Shown: piece after piece, positions 26,436 through 35,216 of the stretch
How the letters are laid out: the number at the start of each line of letters is the position of its first letter
Position numbering within the stretch: position 1 is the stretch's first letter
Assembly: GCF_008932115.1 (NCBI RefSeq)
Contig: NZ_CP044543.1
Coordinates: 6,144,501 to 6,208,500 of the forward strand
Reading direction: 5' to 3'
Length of the DNA: 64,000 nt
DNA from: Bradyrhizobium betae
GTDB taxonomy: Bacteria; Pseudomonadota; Alphaproteobacteria; Rhizobiales; Xanthobacteraceae
Translations under genes and position numbers: made by a program
Notes under the pieces: model-generated
Told to the model about the DNA's origin: nothing
The model's input: the letters and a program-made list of their open reading frames with translations, nothing else
The model's database searches: none

Positions 26436-27296
26436 ATGTCCGCCAGATACGAAGAGCTCAAAGGCCTGAAAAACATCGGCCAGAAGTACGCCTACACCGA
26501 TCGCGACGTCATGCTCTACGCTTATGGAATCGGCCTCGGCGCTGATCCCATGGACGAGAACGAGCTCGCCTTCGTCAACGAGGGCACGCTGACGCCGCGG
26601 CCGCTGAAGGTGGTTCCGACATTCGCCTCCGTTGCGGCCTGGGGCTCGGGGCCGGGCGAGATGAACCTCAACCGCGTGATGGTGGTGGACGGCGAGCGCG
26701 ACATCACCTTTCACCAGCCGCTGCCGGTGGCAGCCAACATCACCGCCGACTCCTCCGTCGTCGAGGTCTACGACAAGGGCAAGGACAAGGGCGTCGTCAT
26801 CGCCCACCAGACCGTGCTGAAGAACGAGAAGGGCGAGAAGCTGGCAACGCTGGTCGCCTCGCGCTTCGCCCGCGGCGACGGCGGCTTCGGCGGGCCGAAC
26901 CTGACCCAGCCCGATCCGCACAAGATCCCGTCGCGCAGCCCTGACAAGACCATCGATATCGTCACGCGTCCCGACCAGGCGCTGGTCTATCGCCTCTGCG
27001 GCGACCGCAACCCGCTGCACAGCGATCCCGAATTCGCCAAGAAGGCCGGTTTCCCGCGCCCGATCCTGCACGGCATGTGCACCTACGGCATCACCTGTCG
27101 CGGCGTGCTCCAGACCTATGCCGACTACGATGCGTCGGCGTTCCGCCAGCACGTCGCGCGGTTCTCCTCGCCGGTCTATCCCGGCGAGACCGTGACGATG
27201 GACCTCTGGAAGGACGGCAACGTCATCTCGTTCGAAGCCAAGGTGAAATCGCGTGGCGTCACCGTGATCAAGAATGGCAAGACGGTGCTGGGTTAG
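26436..27296 (+). CDS. MaoC-like double hotdog dehydratase (MFE-2 hydratase 2 type)
   Basis: A 286-residue enoyl-CoA hydratase of the (R)-specific hydratase-2 class, from the ATG at 26436 with RBS GGGAGGAA. Two hotdog domains: the first has the segment YAYGIGLGADPMDENELAF and VVPTFASVAAWG; the second has the catalytic YRLCGDRNPLHSDPEFAKKA (Asp/His dyad) and PRPILHGMCTYG. It closely resembles the hydratase domain of peroxisomal MFE-2. Predicted product: (3R)-hydroxyacyl-CoA. Upstream thiolase and downstream SDR complete the cycle. Confidence 0.92.
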   Translation: MSARYEELKGLKNIGQKYAYTDRDVMLYAYGIGLGADPMDENELAFVNEGTLTPRPLKVVPTFASVAAWGSGPGEMNLNRVMVVDGERDITFHQPLPVAANITADSSVVEVYDKGKDKGVVIAHQTVLKNEKGEKLATLVASRFARGDGGFGGPNLTQPDPHKIPSRSPDKTIDIVTRPDQALVYRLCGDRNPLHSDPEFAKKAGFPRPILHGMCTYGITCRGVLQTYADYDASAFRQHVARFSSPVYPGETVTMDLWKDGNVISFEAKVKSRGVTVIKNGKTVLG

Positions 27297-27309
27297 GCCG
27301 GCACCGGCG

Positions 27310-27465
27310 TCTCACTCCCTCGCCCCGCTTGCGGGGAGAGGGTGGGGTGAGGGGGAGTCTCCGCGAGGGCGGTGACAGTCGAGCACGCGGAGGCTCCCCC
27401 TCACCCTGAATCAAGCTGCGCTTGATTTCCAGGCCTCTCCCCGCACGCGGGGGAGAGGCGAAGGA
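27310..27465. repeat. Intergenic repeat CTCCCTCGCCCCGC...GGGGGAGAGGCG (about 155 bp)
   Basis: Mirror arms CTCCCTCGCCCCGCTTGCGG and CCTCTCCCCGCACGCGGGGG, and an inner pair GGGTGAGGGGGAG / CTCCCCCTCACCC around a loop. It occupies the MaoC-SDR gap. Similar in style to the element at 26247. Confidence 0.7.
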
Positions 27466-27491
27466 AGAAAAACATACAGGGAGAAGCCACC

Positions 27492-28370
27492 ATGGGACTA
27501 CTCGACGGCAAGGTTGCGCTGATCACCGGCGCGGGCGGGGGACTCGGTGAGGCCTACGCCAAGCTGTTCGCGCGGGAAGGGGCCTCGGTCGTCGTCAACG
27601 ATCTCGGCGGTCCCCGCGACGGCTCCGGCGCCGACAAGTCGATGGCGCAGCTCGTGGTGGACGCGATCATGGCCGAGGGCGGCAAGGCGGTCGCCAACGG
27701 CGCCGACATCTCGACCATGGAAGGCGGCCAGTCGGTGTTCGACGACGCCATCAAGCACTTCGGACGCGCCGACATCCTGGTCAACAATGCCGGCATCCTG
27801 CGCGACCAGACCTTTTCCAAGGCCTCCGAATCCGACTGGGACAAGGTCATCAAGGTCCACCTCAAGGGTACCTTTTGTTGCACCATGCCGGTGTTTCGCT
27901 GGATGCGGGAAAACGGCGGCGGCGTGATCGTCAATACCTCCTCGACATCAGGGCTGATCGGCAATTTCGGCCAGACCAATTACGGCGCCGCCAAGGGCGG
28001 CATCTGGGGCCTGTCCAACGTGTTGGCGATCGAGGGCCGGAAGTACAACATCCGGATCTGGACGCTGGCCCCGGGCGCCCTGACCCGCATGACCGCAGAC
28101 CTGCCCCGCTATAAGGAGAACCCCTCGGCGGCGCTGGGGCCGGACGGCATCGCGCCGGCCGTGCTATACATGGTCAGCGACTTGTCGGGCGACCAGACCG
28201 GCAAGGTGCTGGGCGTGTCCGGGCCCCGCGGCGTGCGCGAAATGCGGATGATGGAAATGGAAGGCTGGAAACCGCCGCACTCGGGCTGGAAAGCCCAGGA
28301 CGTCGTTGAGCATGCCAAGGAGATCTTCTTCTCCGAGGAGCAGATCAAGATGGGGGCGCGGAGGTTTTAG
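27492..28370 (+). CDS. SDR-family 3-hydroxyacyl-CoA dehydrogenase, MFE-2-like
   Basis: A 292-residue short-chain dehydrogenase. NAD-binding TGAGGGLG (residues 12-19), VVVNDLGGP, NNAGILRDQ, catalytic Ser in VNTSSTSGLIGNFGQTNYG, then Y164-x3-K168 (YGAAK). The motifs VNDLGG, NAGILRD, GNFGQ-NY and LAIEGRKYNI are those of the MFE-2 dehydrogenase domain. It fits as the third step after the MaoC hydratase. The C-terminal 70 residues (HSGWKAQDVVEHAKEIFFSE) form an extension beyond the SDR fold. Confidence 0.93.
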   Translation: MGLLDGKVALITGAGGGLGEAYAKLFAREGASVVVNDLGGPRDGSGADKSMAQLVVDAIMAEGGKAVANGADISTMEGGQSVFDDAIKHFGRADILVNNAGILRDQTFSKASESDWDKVIKVHLKGTFCCTMPVFRWMRENGGGVIVNTSSTSGLIGNFGQTNYGAAKGGIWGLSNVLAIEGRKYNIRIWTLAPGALTRMTADLPRYKENPSAALGPDGIAPAVLYMVSDLSGDQTGKVLGVSGPRGVREMRMMEMEGWKPPHSGWKAQDVVEHAKEIFFSEEQIKMGARRF

Positions 28371-28377
28371 CCACACT

Positions 28378-28480
28378 GTCATTCCGGGGCGCGACGAAGT
28401 CGCGAGCCCGGAATCCATGGTACAGCACGCGCAGCAGATAAATGGTTTCCGGGCTCGTGCTTCGCACGCCCCGGAATGAC
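28378..28480. repeat. Intergenic palindrome GTCATTCCGGGGCGCG...CGCCCCGGAATGAC (103 bp)
   Basis: The arms GTCATTCCGGGGCGCGACGA and ACGCCCCGGAATGAC are complementary, with GAGCCCGGAA / TTTCCGGGCTC inside. It lies between the SDR and DHDPS-family genes. Confidence 0.78.
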
Positions 28481-28496
28481 GTAGAAAGAGAGACTT

Positions 28497-29450
28497 ATGA
28501 AACTGACCGCCGACGCCAAGGGCACCTTCGCAATCGCGCCGACGCCGTTCCACGATGACGGCCGGATCGACGAACGCTCGATCGACCGCCTGACCGATTT
28601 CTACGAGGAGGTCGGTTGCGACGGCGTCACGGTGCTGGGCATTCTTGGCGAGGCGCCGAAGCTCGACGCGGTCGAGGCCGAGCAGGTGGCGGTGCGCTTC
28701 GTCAAGCGCGCCAAGAAAATGCAGGTGATTGTCGGCGTCTCCGCCCCGGGCTTTGCCACCATGCGCGCGCTGGCGAAGGCCTCGATGGATGCGGGCGCCG
28801 CCGGCGTCATGATCGCGCCGCCGCCCTCGCTTCGTACCGACGACCAGATCATCGGTTATTACAAGCAGGCGGCCGAGGCCATCGGCCCCGATGTGCCCTG
28901 GGTGCTCCAGGACTATCCGCTGACGCTGTCGGTGATCTTCACCCCTGCCGTGATCCGCAAGATCGTCATGGACAATGCGAACTGCGTGATGCTCAAGCAC
29001 GAGGACTGGCCGGGGCTCGAAAAGATCTCGACGCTGCGCAATTTCCAGAAGGACGGCTCGCTCCGTCCGCTCTCGATCCTCTGCGGCAATGGCGGCATGT
29101 TCCTCGATTTCGAGATGGAGCGCGGTGCCGACGGTGCCATGACCGGCTACGCCTTCCCCGAGTTGCTGATCGACGTTGTGAACCTCTCGAAGGCCGGCAA
29201 GCGCGACGCCGCGCACGATCTGTTCGACGCGCATCTGCCGCTGATCCGCTACGAGCAGCAGCCGGGCGCGGGCCTTGCCGTGCGCAAATACGTGCTCCAG
29301 AAGCGCGGCATCATCGCCTCCAGCGCCCAGCGCAAGCCGGGCGCGACCATCACCCCGGCGGCGAAAGCGGAGGTCGAGTACCTGCTGTCGCGCGTCGCCC
29401 GTGTCGACAAGCGCGCCAATCTTGGCCCGCAATCCAGCGCTGCAGGTTAA
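28497..29450 (+). CDS. Dihydrodipicolinate synthase-family lyase
   Basis: A 317-residue (beta/alpha)8 aldolase of the DapA/NanA superfamily: GTFAIAPTPFHDDGRID, GVTVLGILGEAPKLD (the usual GTTGE loop replaced), VIVGVSAPGFATMRALAK, DYPLTLSVIFTP (Tyr near the expected catalytic site) and the Schiff-base lysine in NCVMLKHEDWPG. Substrate unknown. Given its place behind the beta-oxidation genes, it may cleave a keto-acid derived from side-chain or ring breakdown. Not a canonical DapA by motif. Confidence 0.88.
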   Translation: MKLTADAKGTFAIAPTPFHDDGRIDERSIDRLTDFYEEVGCDGVTVLGILGEAPKLDAVEAEQVAVRFVKRAKKMQVIVGVSAPGFATMRALAKASMDAGAAGVMIAPPPSLRTDDQIIGYYKQAAEAIGPDVPWVLQDYPLTLSVIFTPAVIRKIVMDNANCVMLKHEDWPGLEKISTLRNFQKDGSLRPLSILCGNGGMFLDFEMERGADGAMTGYAFPELLIDVVNLSKAGKRDAAHDLFDAHLPLIRYEQQPGAGLAVRKYVLQKRGIIASSAQRKPGATITPAAKAEVEYLLSRVARVDKRANLGPQSSAAG

Positions 29451-29454
29451 CTGA

Positions 29455-30249
29455 ATGCCCGAGACATCAGCGTCGCGCCCAGCCTCGACGATTCTCCTGC
29501 TCCGTGATGGTGCAAAGGAGATCGAAGTCTTCATGATGGTCCGCCATCATCAGATCGAGTTCAACTCGGGCGCGCTGGTGTTTCCTGGCGGCAGTGTCGA
29601 TGCCGGCGACCAGGAGATTGTCGCCCGCTCCGACCTGTATTCGGGCGGCGAGGGCCTGAGCGAGGCGGACCGCGGTTTTCGTATCGCCGCGATCCGCGAG
29701 ACCTTTGAGGAGAGCGGCATCCTGCTGGCGCGCGCGCAGGACTCAGGCACGCCGATCGATGCCAGGCGCGCCGGCGAGATCGCAGATGCGCATCGCGTCG
29801 CGCTCAACGAGCACAAGATCAGCTTCCTCAGCATTCTCGCCGACAACGGCCTTCAACTCGCGCTCGACACGCTGTTGCCTTACGCGCACTGGATCACGCC
29901 GGAGGGCCTGCCGAAGCGCTTTGACACCTGGTTCTTCCTCGCCGCAGCGCCGCCCGACCAGCTCGGAGCGCATGACGGTCGTGAGTCGACGGATTCGATC
30001 TGGGTGTCGCCGCGCGAGGCGGTGGAGGGCGGCGAGAGCGGACGCTTCAAGCTGCCGTTTCCAACCACGCGCAACCTGATCCGGCTCGCCAAGCAGGGCA
30101 GCGTCGACGCTGCGCTCGACCATGCCCGTGGCCTTTCCATCGTCACGGTGATGCCGGTCATGACCAAGACCGAAGCCGGCCGCCAGCTCCGGATTCCACG
30201 CGAGGCCGGCTACGACGGCGAGGTGTTCGACGTCGGCGCCGTCGGCTGA
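29455..30249 (+). CDS. Nudix hydrolase (NUDT7/NUDT19-like)
   Basis: A 264-residue Nudix protein beginning 4 bases after the previous stop. The Nudix box is FRIAAIRETFEESGILLA, with the REx2EE core intact. The preceding part reads VMMVRHHQIEFNSGALVFPGGSVDAGD, a layout seen in NUDT7/NUDT19-type acyl-CoA diphosphatases. Together with a CoA-based operon this hints at CoA or acyl-CoA turnover, but the substrate is inferred from context only. Confidence 0.88.
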   Translation: MPETSASRPASTILLLRDGAKEIEVFMMVRHHQIEFNSGALVFPGGSVDAGDQEIVARSDLYSGGEGLSEADRGFRIAAIRETFEESGILLARAQDSGTPIDARRAGEIADAHRVALNEHKISFLSILADNGLQLALDTLLPYAHWITPEGLPKRFDTWFFLAAAPPDQLGAHDGRESTDSIWVSPREAVEGGESGRFKLPFPTTRNLIRLAKQGSVDAALDHARGLSIVTVMPVMTKTEAGRQLRIPREAGYDGEVFDVGAVG

Positions 30250-30329
30250 CACAGTTCGACAGGCGACGAATTATCGCGCTCGTCGCCGCTGTATGTTCCG
30301 TCCCCTGACAGCGAGGCGGAACGAGCACC

Positions 30330-31244
30330 ATGGACAACCGGCAGGATACCAACATCGCCGTCGAGCTGGCGCTGCTGGTCGCGCTCGCAACACTCTGGGG
30401 CGGCTCCTACACCTTCATCAAGCTCGGCGTCGCCACCATTCCGCCGATCACGCTGATCGCGGCGCGTACCGTCATCGCGGGCCTCTTGCTACTCGTCGTC
30501 ATGTGGGCGCGCGGCATCAGGATGCCGACGGATGCGGCGACCTGGCAGCGCTTCGCGTTCCAGGCCGTGCTCAACAGCGTCATCCCCTGGACGCTGATCG
30601 CTTGGGGCGAGCGCCACGTCGATGCCGCGCTCGCGACCATCCTCAATTCCGCCGGACCGATCTTCACTTTCCTGCTCACGGCGATCGTCACCCGCCACGA
30701 GGCAACGACGCCGCGAAAACTGTTCGGCGTGGTCGCCGGCATGGCCGGTATCCTGCTGATCGTCGGCGTCGACGCTTTCCATGGCGTCGGCAGCGGCCTG
30801 GTCGCTGAGGCCGCCATCGTTGCGGCGACCATCTGCTACGCCTGCGCCGCGATTTTCGGCCGCAGCTTTAAAGGTCTCGATCCCATGGCGCCTGCGGCCG
30901 GCTCGCTGCTGGCAGGGGCGGCAGCCCTGATCCCGGCCTCGCTGATCGTCGAGCAGCCCTGGACGCTGTCGCCTTCGCTCGCTTCCGTGCTGGCACTGCT
31001 GGCGCTCGCAGTGTTCTCGACCGCGGCGGCGTTTGCGATCTATTTCCGCCTGATCCAGACCCTGGGTTCAGTCGGCACCACCGCGCAGGCCTATCTGCGC
31101 GTGCCCATCGGGGTCGCCATCAGCGTGACCTTCCTTGGGGAAACTCTGAGCCAGACCGCCTGGATCGGGCTTGCCTGCGTCGTCCTTGGGGTCGCCGCCA
31201 TGACGATCCCGGCGCGCAAGGCCGGCAGCGTCAAAACGTCATAA
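30330..31244 (+). CDS. EamA/DMT-superfamily membrane transporter
   Basis: A 304-residue protein with about ten hydrophobic helices in two EamA repeats. The first repeat starts LALLVALATLWGGSYTFIKLG and includes AARTVIAGLLLLVVMW; the second spans AAIVAATICYACAAIFGR and ends ISVTFLGETLSQTAWIGLAC. Probable inner-membrane exporter of a metabolite or amino acid; substrate unknown. A second paralogue is at 41196. Confidence 0.92.
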   Translation: MDNRQDTNIAVELALLVALATLWGGSYTFIKLGVATIPPITLIAARTVIAGLLLLVVMWARGIRMPTDAATWQRFAFQAVLNSVIPWTLIAWGERHVDAALATILNSAGPIFTFLLTAIVTRHEATTPRKLFGVVAGMAGILLIVGVDAFHGVGSGLVAEAAIVAATICYACAAIFGRSFKGLDPMAPAAGSLLAGAAALIPASLIVEQPWTLSPSLASVLALLALAVFSTAAAFAIYFRLIQTLGSVGTTAQAYLRVPIGVAISVTFLGETLSQTAWIGLACVVLGVAAMTIPARKAGSVKTS

Positions 31245-31360
31245 TCGGGAGGGCAGGACGACTGCGATATTAAGGATATGGGACCGCCTGAGGCATGTTC
31301 CCCCGGGGGGCATTACGTCGTATATTGGGCCTCCAGTAGCCCGGTCCCTCAACCACACCC

Positions 31361-34048
31361 ATGTCCGCCGAATTGACGCCGACCCCTGAGAAAAAGCGAA
31401 CCTTCTCGCTCTCCATCGGCCAGCTCACGTTCGGCAGCTTCCTGTTAGTGCTGGCGGTGATCATCGTCACCTCGACCGCGAGCGTGATCGCGATCCGGCA
31501 CATCGACACGACCTTCGCCGAGCTGCAGCGGCTCCAGAGCGTCGGCGACCTCGCCGAGGACATCGACCGCCGCATGAACGAGTTGCGCCTTGCCGCGCGC
31601 GACTTCGTCACCGATCCCGGCGCCGGCATCCAGTTCAAGCAGGTGGGCGAGGCGGCCTCGACTCTGAGCGATATCCTGAAGAAGACCCGCATCGAGCTCG
31701 CTCCCGAGCAGCAGGACATGATCGACGGCGTCACCGAGCGCCTTGCGACCTACCGCAACGGCCTCGAGCGGATCTCGACCCTGATCGACCGCCGTGCCCA
31801 GCTGCTCGCCGGCCTGCCGCCGCTGCGCGACCGGTTCGATACGGCCGTCGGAGGCACGGCGGACCGTGAGCTGGCCTCGCGCCTGTCAGAGGCGCAGAGC
31901 CGCATCGCGCTCGGTCTGCTGGCGCGCAACCCGTCCGCGGCCGAGCAGGCTGCACAGAGCATGCGGACGATGGATATCGCCGATCCCAGGCTGAAGGTAG
32001 CCGTGAGCGACTACGCCGAAGCCATCATCGCGGTGGCGGTCCGGGAGCGGCAGATTGCCGACATCGACCGCGAGGTGCTGGGCACCGAGGGCCGGCTGAT
32101 CGGCCGCGTCACCGAATTGCTGCGCGAGGTCAGCGCAAGGCGCGGCCACGTGCTGTCGCGCGATTTTGCCCGCACGCTGACGGAAGCGCGGTGGCAGAGC
32201 ATCGTGTTCGGCACCATCGGCGTGCTGATCGGCATTCTCGCGGCCGGCTTCGTGGTGCGGCGGACCGTGCGGCCGCTGGCGAAGATCGCCAGATCAATCC
32301 GCGCGCTGGCTGCCGGCGAGAAGAACACCTCGATCCCGTCGGCCGACCTCGACAACGAGATCGGCGACATCGCGCGCGCGGCCGAAGTGTTCCGCCGGGC
32401 GCTGGAGGAGGCCGACACGGCGCGCGAGGCGGCGGTGCGCGCGCTCACCGAGCAGCGTCTGGCCGAGGAGAGCTACAGAAAACTGTTCGAGGGCTCGGTC
32501 GACGGAATCTACGTCACGACGCCGGCCGGCGACCTTCTCAACGCCAATCCGGCGCTGGCGCGGATGATGGGTTATGACAGCCCGCAGCAGCTGATCGACA
32601 GCATCAACGACATCGCCCACACGATCTACGTCCATCCTGAAGCACGCGTCGAATACCAGCGGCTGATGAATCGCGACGGCATCGTGCGCGAATTCGAGTA
32701 CCAGGTGCGCCAGCGCAGTGGCAACGTCCTGTGGCTTTCCGACAGCGCCACGGGCGTGCGTGACGAGGCGGGCAACATCGTCCGCTATGAGGGCACGCTG
32801 CGCGACATCACCGACCAGAAGCGGGCGGAGGACGCCATCGCCGAAGGCCGGCGCCTGCTCCAGCAGGTCATCGATACCGTGCCCGCGGTCATCAACGTCA
32901 AGGACCGCGACCTGCGCTACGTACTGATGAACCGCTACATGGCCGGCATCTTCGGCATCGAGCCCGGCGACGCGCTCGGCCGCACCACCGCCGACCTGAT
33001 GTCGCGCTACGGCGCGGCCAAGACCGACGAGAACGACAAGCGCGTGCTCAATCTCCGCAGGGGACTCGGCTTCTACGAGGAGGAGTACAAGGATTCCTCC
33101 GGCAACATGCGGCAATGGCTTGTCAACAAGTTGCCGCTGCTCGACGCCGAGGGTGAGATCGAGCGGATCGTCACCGTTGCGCTCGACATCGGCGAGCGCA
33201 AGCGCGGCGAGCAGGAGATGCGCAAAGCCAAGGAATCCGCCGAGACCGCGCTGCGCAATCTGCGCGAGACCCAGGCCTCGCTGATCGAGGCGGAGAAGCT
33301 CGCCGCGCTCGGACGGCTCGTTGCCGGCGTTGCGCATGAGGTCAACAACCCCGTCGGCATCAGCCTCACGGTGGCCTCCGCGCTGGAGCGCAAGACTGCG
33401 ATGTTCACCGCCGAGGTCGAGCGCGGCGAACTCCGCCGCTCCACGCTCAACGACTTCCTCAACACCAGCCGCGACGCGTCCTCGCAGCTCGTCTCCAATC
33501 TCAACCGCGCCGCCGAGCTGATCCAGTCGTTCAAACAGGTCGCGGCCGACCGCAACTATTCGGACCAGCGCAGCTTCGACCTCGGCGACCTCACCGAGCA
33601 GGTGGTGATGAGCCTGCGGCCGGGCCTGCGCAAACACAATCTGACGCTCAACGTCGAGTGCCAGCCCAGCCTGACCATGAACAGCTATCCCGGCCCCTAT
33701 GGCCAGGTGCTGACCAATCTGTTTCTCAACTCGGTGGCGCACGCCTTTCCGGACGGACGTCCGGGGATCATCGACATCCAGGTGCGCGAGTCCGGCAAGG
33801 ACAACGTCGAGATCATCTTCGCCGACAATGGCTGCGGCATGTCGCTCGACGTCCGCCGCCGTGCCTTCGATCCGTTCTTCACGACGCGGCGCGACCAGGG
33901 CGGTACCGGTCTCGGTCTGCACATCGTCTACAGCATCGTCACCAACAGGCTTGGCGGCCGGCTCGATCTGGATTCCGAGCAGGGCGAGGGGACGCGCATC
34001 CAGATCATCCTGCCGCGAGTAGCTCCGCTGGAGCAGGCTGCCGAATAG
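31361..34048 (+). CDS. Membrane PAS-domain sensor histidine kinase
   Basis: An 895-residue hybrid-free kinase. N-terminal TM (about residues 25-48), a periplasmic helical sensor to about 270, TM2 (IVFGTIGVLIGILAAGFVV), then HAMP (RRTVRPLAKIARSIRALAAG). PAS1 (about 367-490) and PAS2 (about 499-625) follow. A coiled coil leads to the H-box GVAHEVNNPVGI with phosphoacceptor His659. ATPase motifs are the N-box LFLNSVAHAFPDG, the G1 DNGCGM and the G2 GGTGLGLHI. No response regulator is adjacent, so it is an orphan in this window. Confidence 0.93.
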   Translation: MSAELTPTPEKKRTFSLSIGQLTFGSFLLVLAVIIVTSTASVIAIRHIDTTFAELQRLQSVGDLAEDIDRRMNELRLAARDFVTDPGAGIQFKQVGEAASTLSDILKKTRIELAPEQQDMIDGVTERLATYRNGLERISTLIDRRAQLLAGLPPLRDRFDTAVGGTADRELASRLSEAQSRIALGLLARNPSAAEQAAQSMRTMDIADPRLKVAVSDYAEAIIAVAVRERQIADIDREVLGTEGRLIGRVTELLREVSARRGHVLSRDFARTLTEARWQSIVFGTIGVLIGILAAGFVVRRTVRPLAKIARSIRALAAGEKNTSIPSADLDNEIGDIARAAEVFRRALEEADTAREAAVRALTEQRLAEESYRKLFEGSVDGIYVTTPAGDLLNANPALARMMGYDSPQQLIDSINDIAHTIYVHPEARVEYQRLMNRDGIVREFEYQVRQRSGNVLWLSDSATGVRDEAGNIVRYEGTLRDITDQKRAEDAIAEGRRLLQQVIDTVPAVINVKDRDLRYVLMNRYMAGIFGIEPGDALGRTTADLMSRYGAAKTDENDKRVLNLRRGLGFYEEEYKDSSGNMRQWLVNKLPLLDAEGEIERIVTVALDIGERKRGEQEMRKAKESAETALRNLRETQASLIEAEKLAALGRLVAGVAHEVNNPVGISLTVASALERKTAMFTAEVERGELRRSTLNDFLNTSRDASSQLVSNLNRAAELIQSFKQVAADRNYSDQRSFDLGDLTEQVVMSLRPGLRKHNLTLNVECQPSLTMNSYPGPYGQVLTNLFLNSVAHAFPDGRPGIIDIQVRESGKDNVEIIFADNGCGMSLDVRRRAFDPFFTTRRDQGGTGLGLHIVYSIVTNRLGGRLDLDSEQGEGTRIQIILPRVAPLEQAAE

Positions 34049-34056
34049 CTTCGCGC

Positions 34057-34407
34057 CTAATCTGCGTCTGCAAGTTTGTGGAGCGTGGCGCCGAAGATCT
34101 GGCTGGCCTTGCCGACCAGCGCCGTGCCTGTCATGTCCCCGCGCGTATCGGTGAAGGTGCCGCTGACGCCGATGCCGACCGCCGCAGGGCCGCCGAACAG
34201 GGGATTGTCGTCGCCTCTCGGGGAGGTGTGCCGCTGCACCAGCACCTCACCCTTGAAGGTGTTGTCCTTCACCACGTAGCTGCCGGTGTAATAGAGGTAG
34301 GCATCGCCGCCAAGGATCTTGCCGTCGCGGAAAAGAATCACGCCGCTGCCCTTGCCGACCCGACCATCGAGCAGGTTCACGTGAATCGAATAGAGGCCGT
34401 TCTTCAT
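34057..34407 (-). CDS. GrlR-like regulatory protein
   Basis: A 116-residue protein from the ATG at 34407 (MKNGLYSIHVNLLDG). It resembles GrlR, an enteropathogen regulator with a lipocalin-like beta barrel: KNGLYSIHV, VILFRDGKILGGDAYLYYTG, and a beta-rich remainder with FKGEVLVQRH. In E. coli GrlR inhibits the type III secretion activator GrlA. No type III genes are in this window, so the partner is unknown and the function may differ. Confidence 0.75.
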   Translation of the reverse strand: MKNGLYSIHVNLLDGRVGKGSGVILFRDGKILGGDAYLYYTGSYVVKDNTFKGEVLVQRHTSPRGDDNPLFGGPAAVGIGVSGTFTDTRGDMTGTALVGKASQIFGATLHKLADAD

Positions 34408-34780
34408 AACGTCCCGTAGGCCGGCCGCCATCGCCCAATGGCGTAACCGGTCGTGCTTTTATGCCAAAGCGCATCTGCTCGCGCAACGCGGCAGTTTGCC
34501 GGCCGGCCACGCGCACCGCCCACCGACGAGCCGTAGTTGTCCCGGCTTGTCTGCGACAGGGCTATGACCGTCTCATTGCGGGGCGAGACCAGTTGGAGCG
34601 AATCAAAACTGGCCCGCGAAATGCATAACCATTGTTGCACTAGCCGCGGGGTGCTGGAGCAAGAGCAACGTGACCAACTGGATCGATTCCGGCGGCCATG
34701 AGCCGCGTCTGTACAGTGCGCGTTCCACGAATTGCAAAAGCGAACACCGGAGGACAAGTCGTGCGACACGGCGGCCAAGC

Positions 34781-35167
34781 GTGGCGAGCCTGCCTTGCGC
34801 CCTGGCCTTGATCGCCCTCGTTGCCCCGCTCGGGTACGCGCGCGATCGCGGCCAGTTCGTAAACACCAATGCCGATTTGAAGGCCTGGTTCGACGGATTG
34901 CGAAGCGGAAAGGGGCCGTGTTGCTCCGATGCCGACGGCTCGGCGCTCTCGGACACCGACTGAGAAAGCAAGGACGGACATTTTCGTGTCCGCGTCCCGC
35001 GCCTGGGCTATGTGCTCGACGGCCAGCAGCAGGAGCTCGTCTGGGTCGACGTGCCGGAGGAGGCCGTGATCTCGGAGCCGAACCGGGTCGGCCGGACCAT
35101 GGTCTGGCCGGTCTACGGCTACATGGGCGTGACCATCCGCTGCTTTATGCCCGGTAGCATGACTTAG
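34781..35167 (+). pseudogene. Secreted hypothetical protein gene interrupted by an in-frame TGA
   Basis: The frame opens at GTG 34781 with a likely signal peptide (SLPCALALIALVAPLGYA), continues through FVNTNADLKAWFDGLRSG and PCCSDADGSALSDTD, then hits TGA at 34961-34963. The same frame continues open for 67 more codons with equally good composition: ESKDGHFRVRVPRLGYVLDG, WVDVPEEAVISEPNRVGR, GVTIRCFMPG, and a normal TAG at 35165. A Trp (TGG) would fit the D-x-E-S-K context. A single G-to-A change, or a sequencing error, is the simplest explanation. Upstream frame is open to 34670 (GTG); the true start is uncertain. Confidence 0.72.
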
Positions 35168-35216
35168 CCGGGCGGCAGCGCGCCCGGCTTCTCGTCGATA
35201 CCTGATGCGTGCTGCG

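Noticed and set aside
34961..34963. TGA read as selenocysteine
   Set aside because: The site context suits Trp, no SECIS-like hairpin was recognised just downstream and no selenocysteine machinery is in the window. A mutation or sequence error is simpler.
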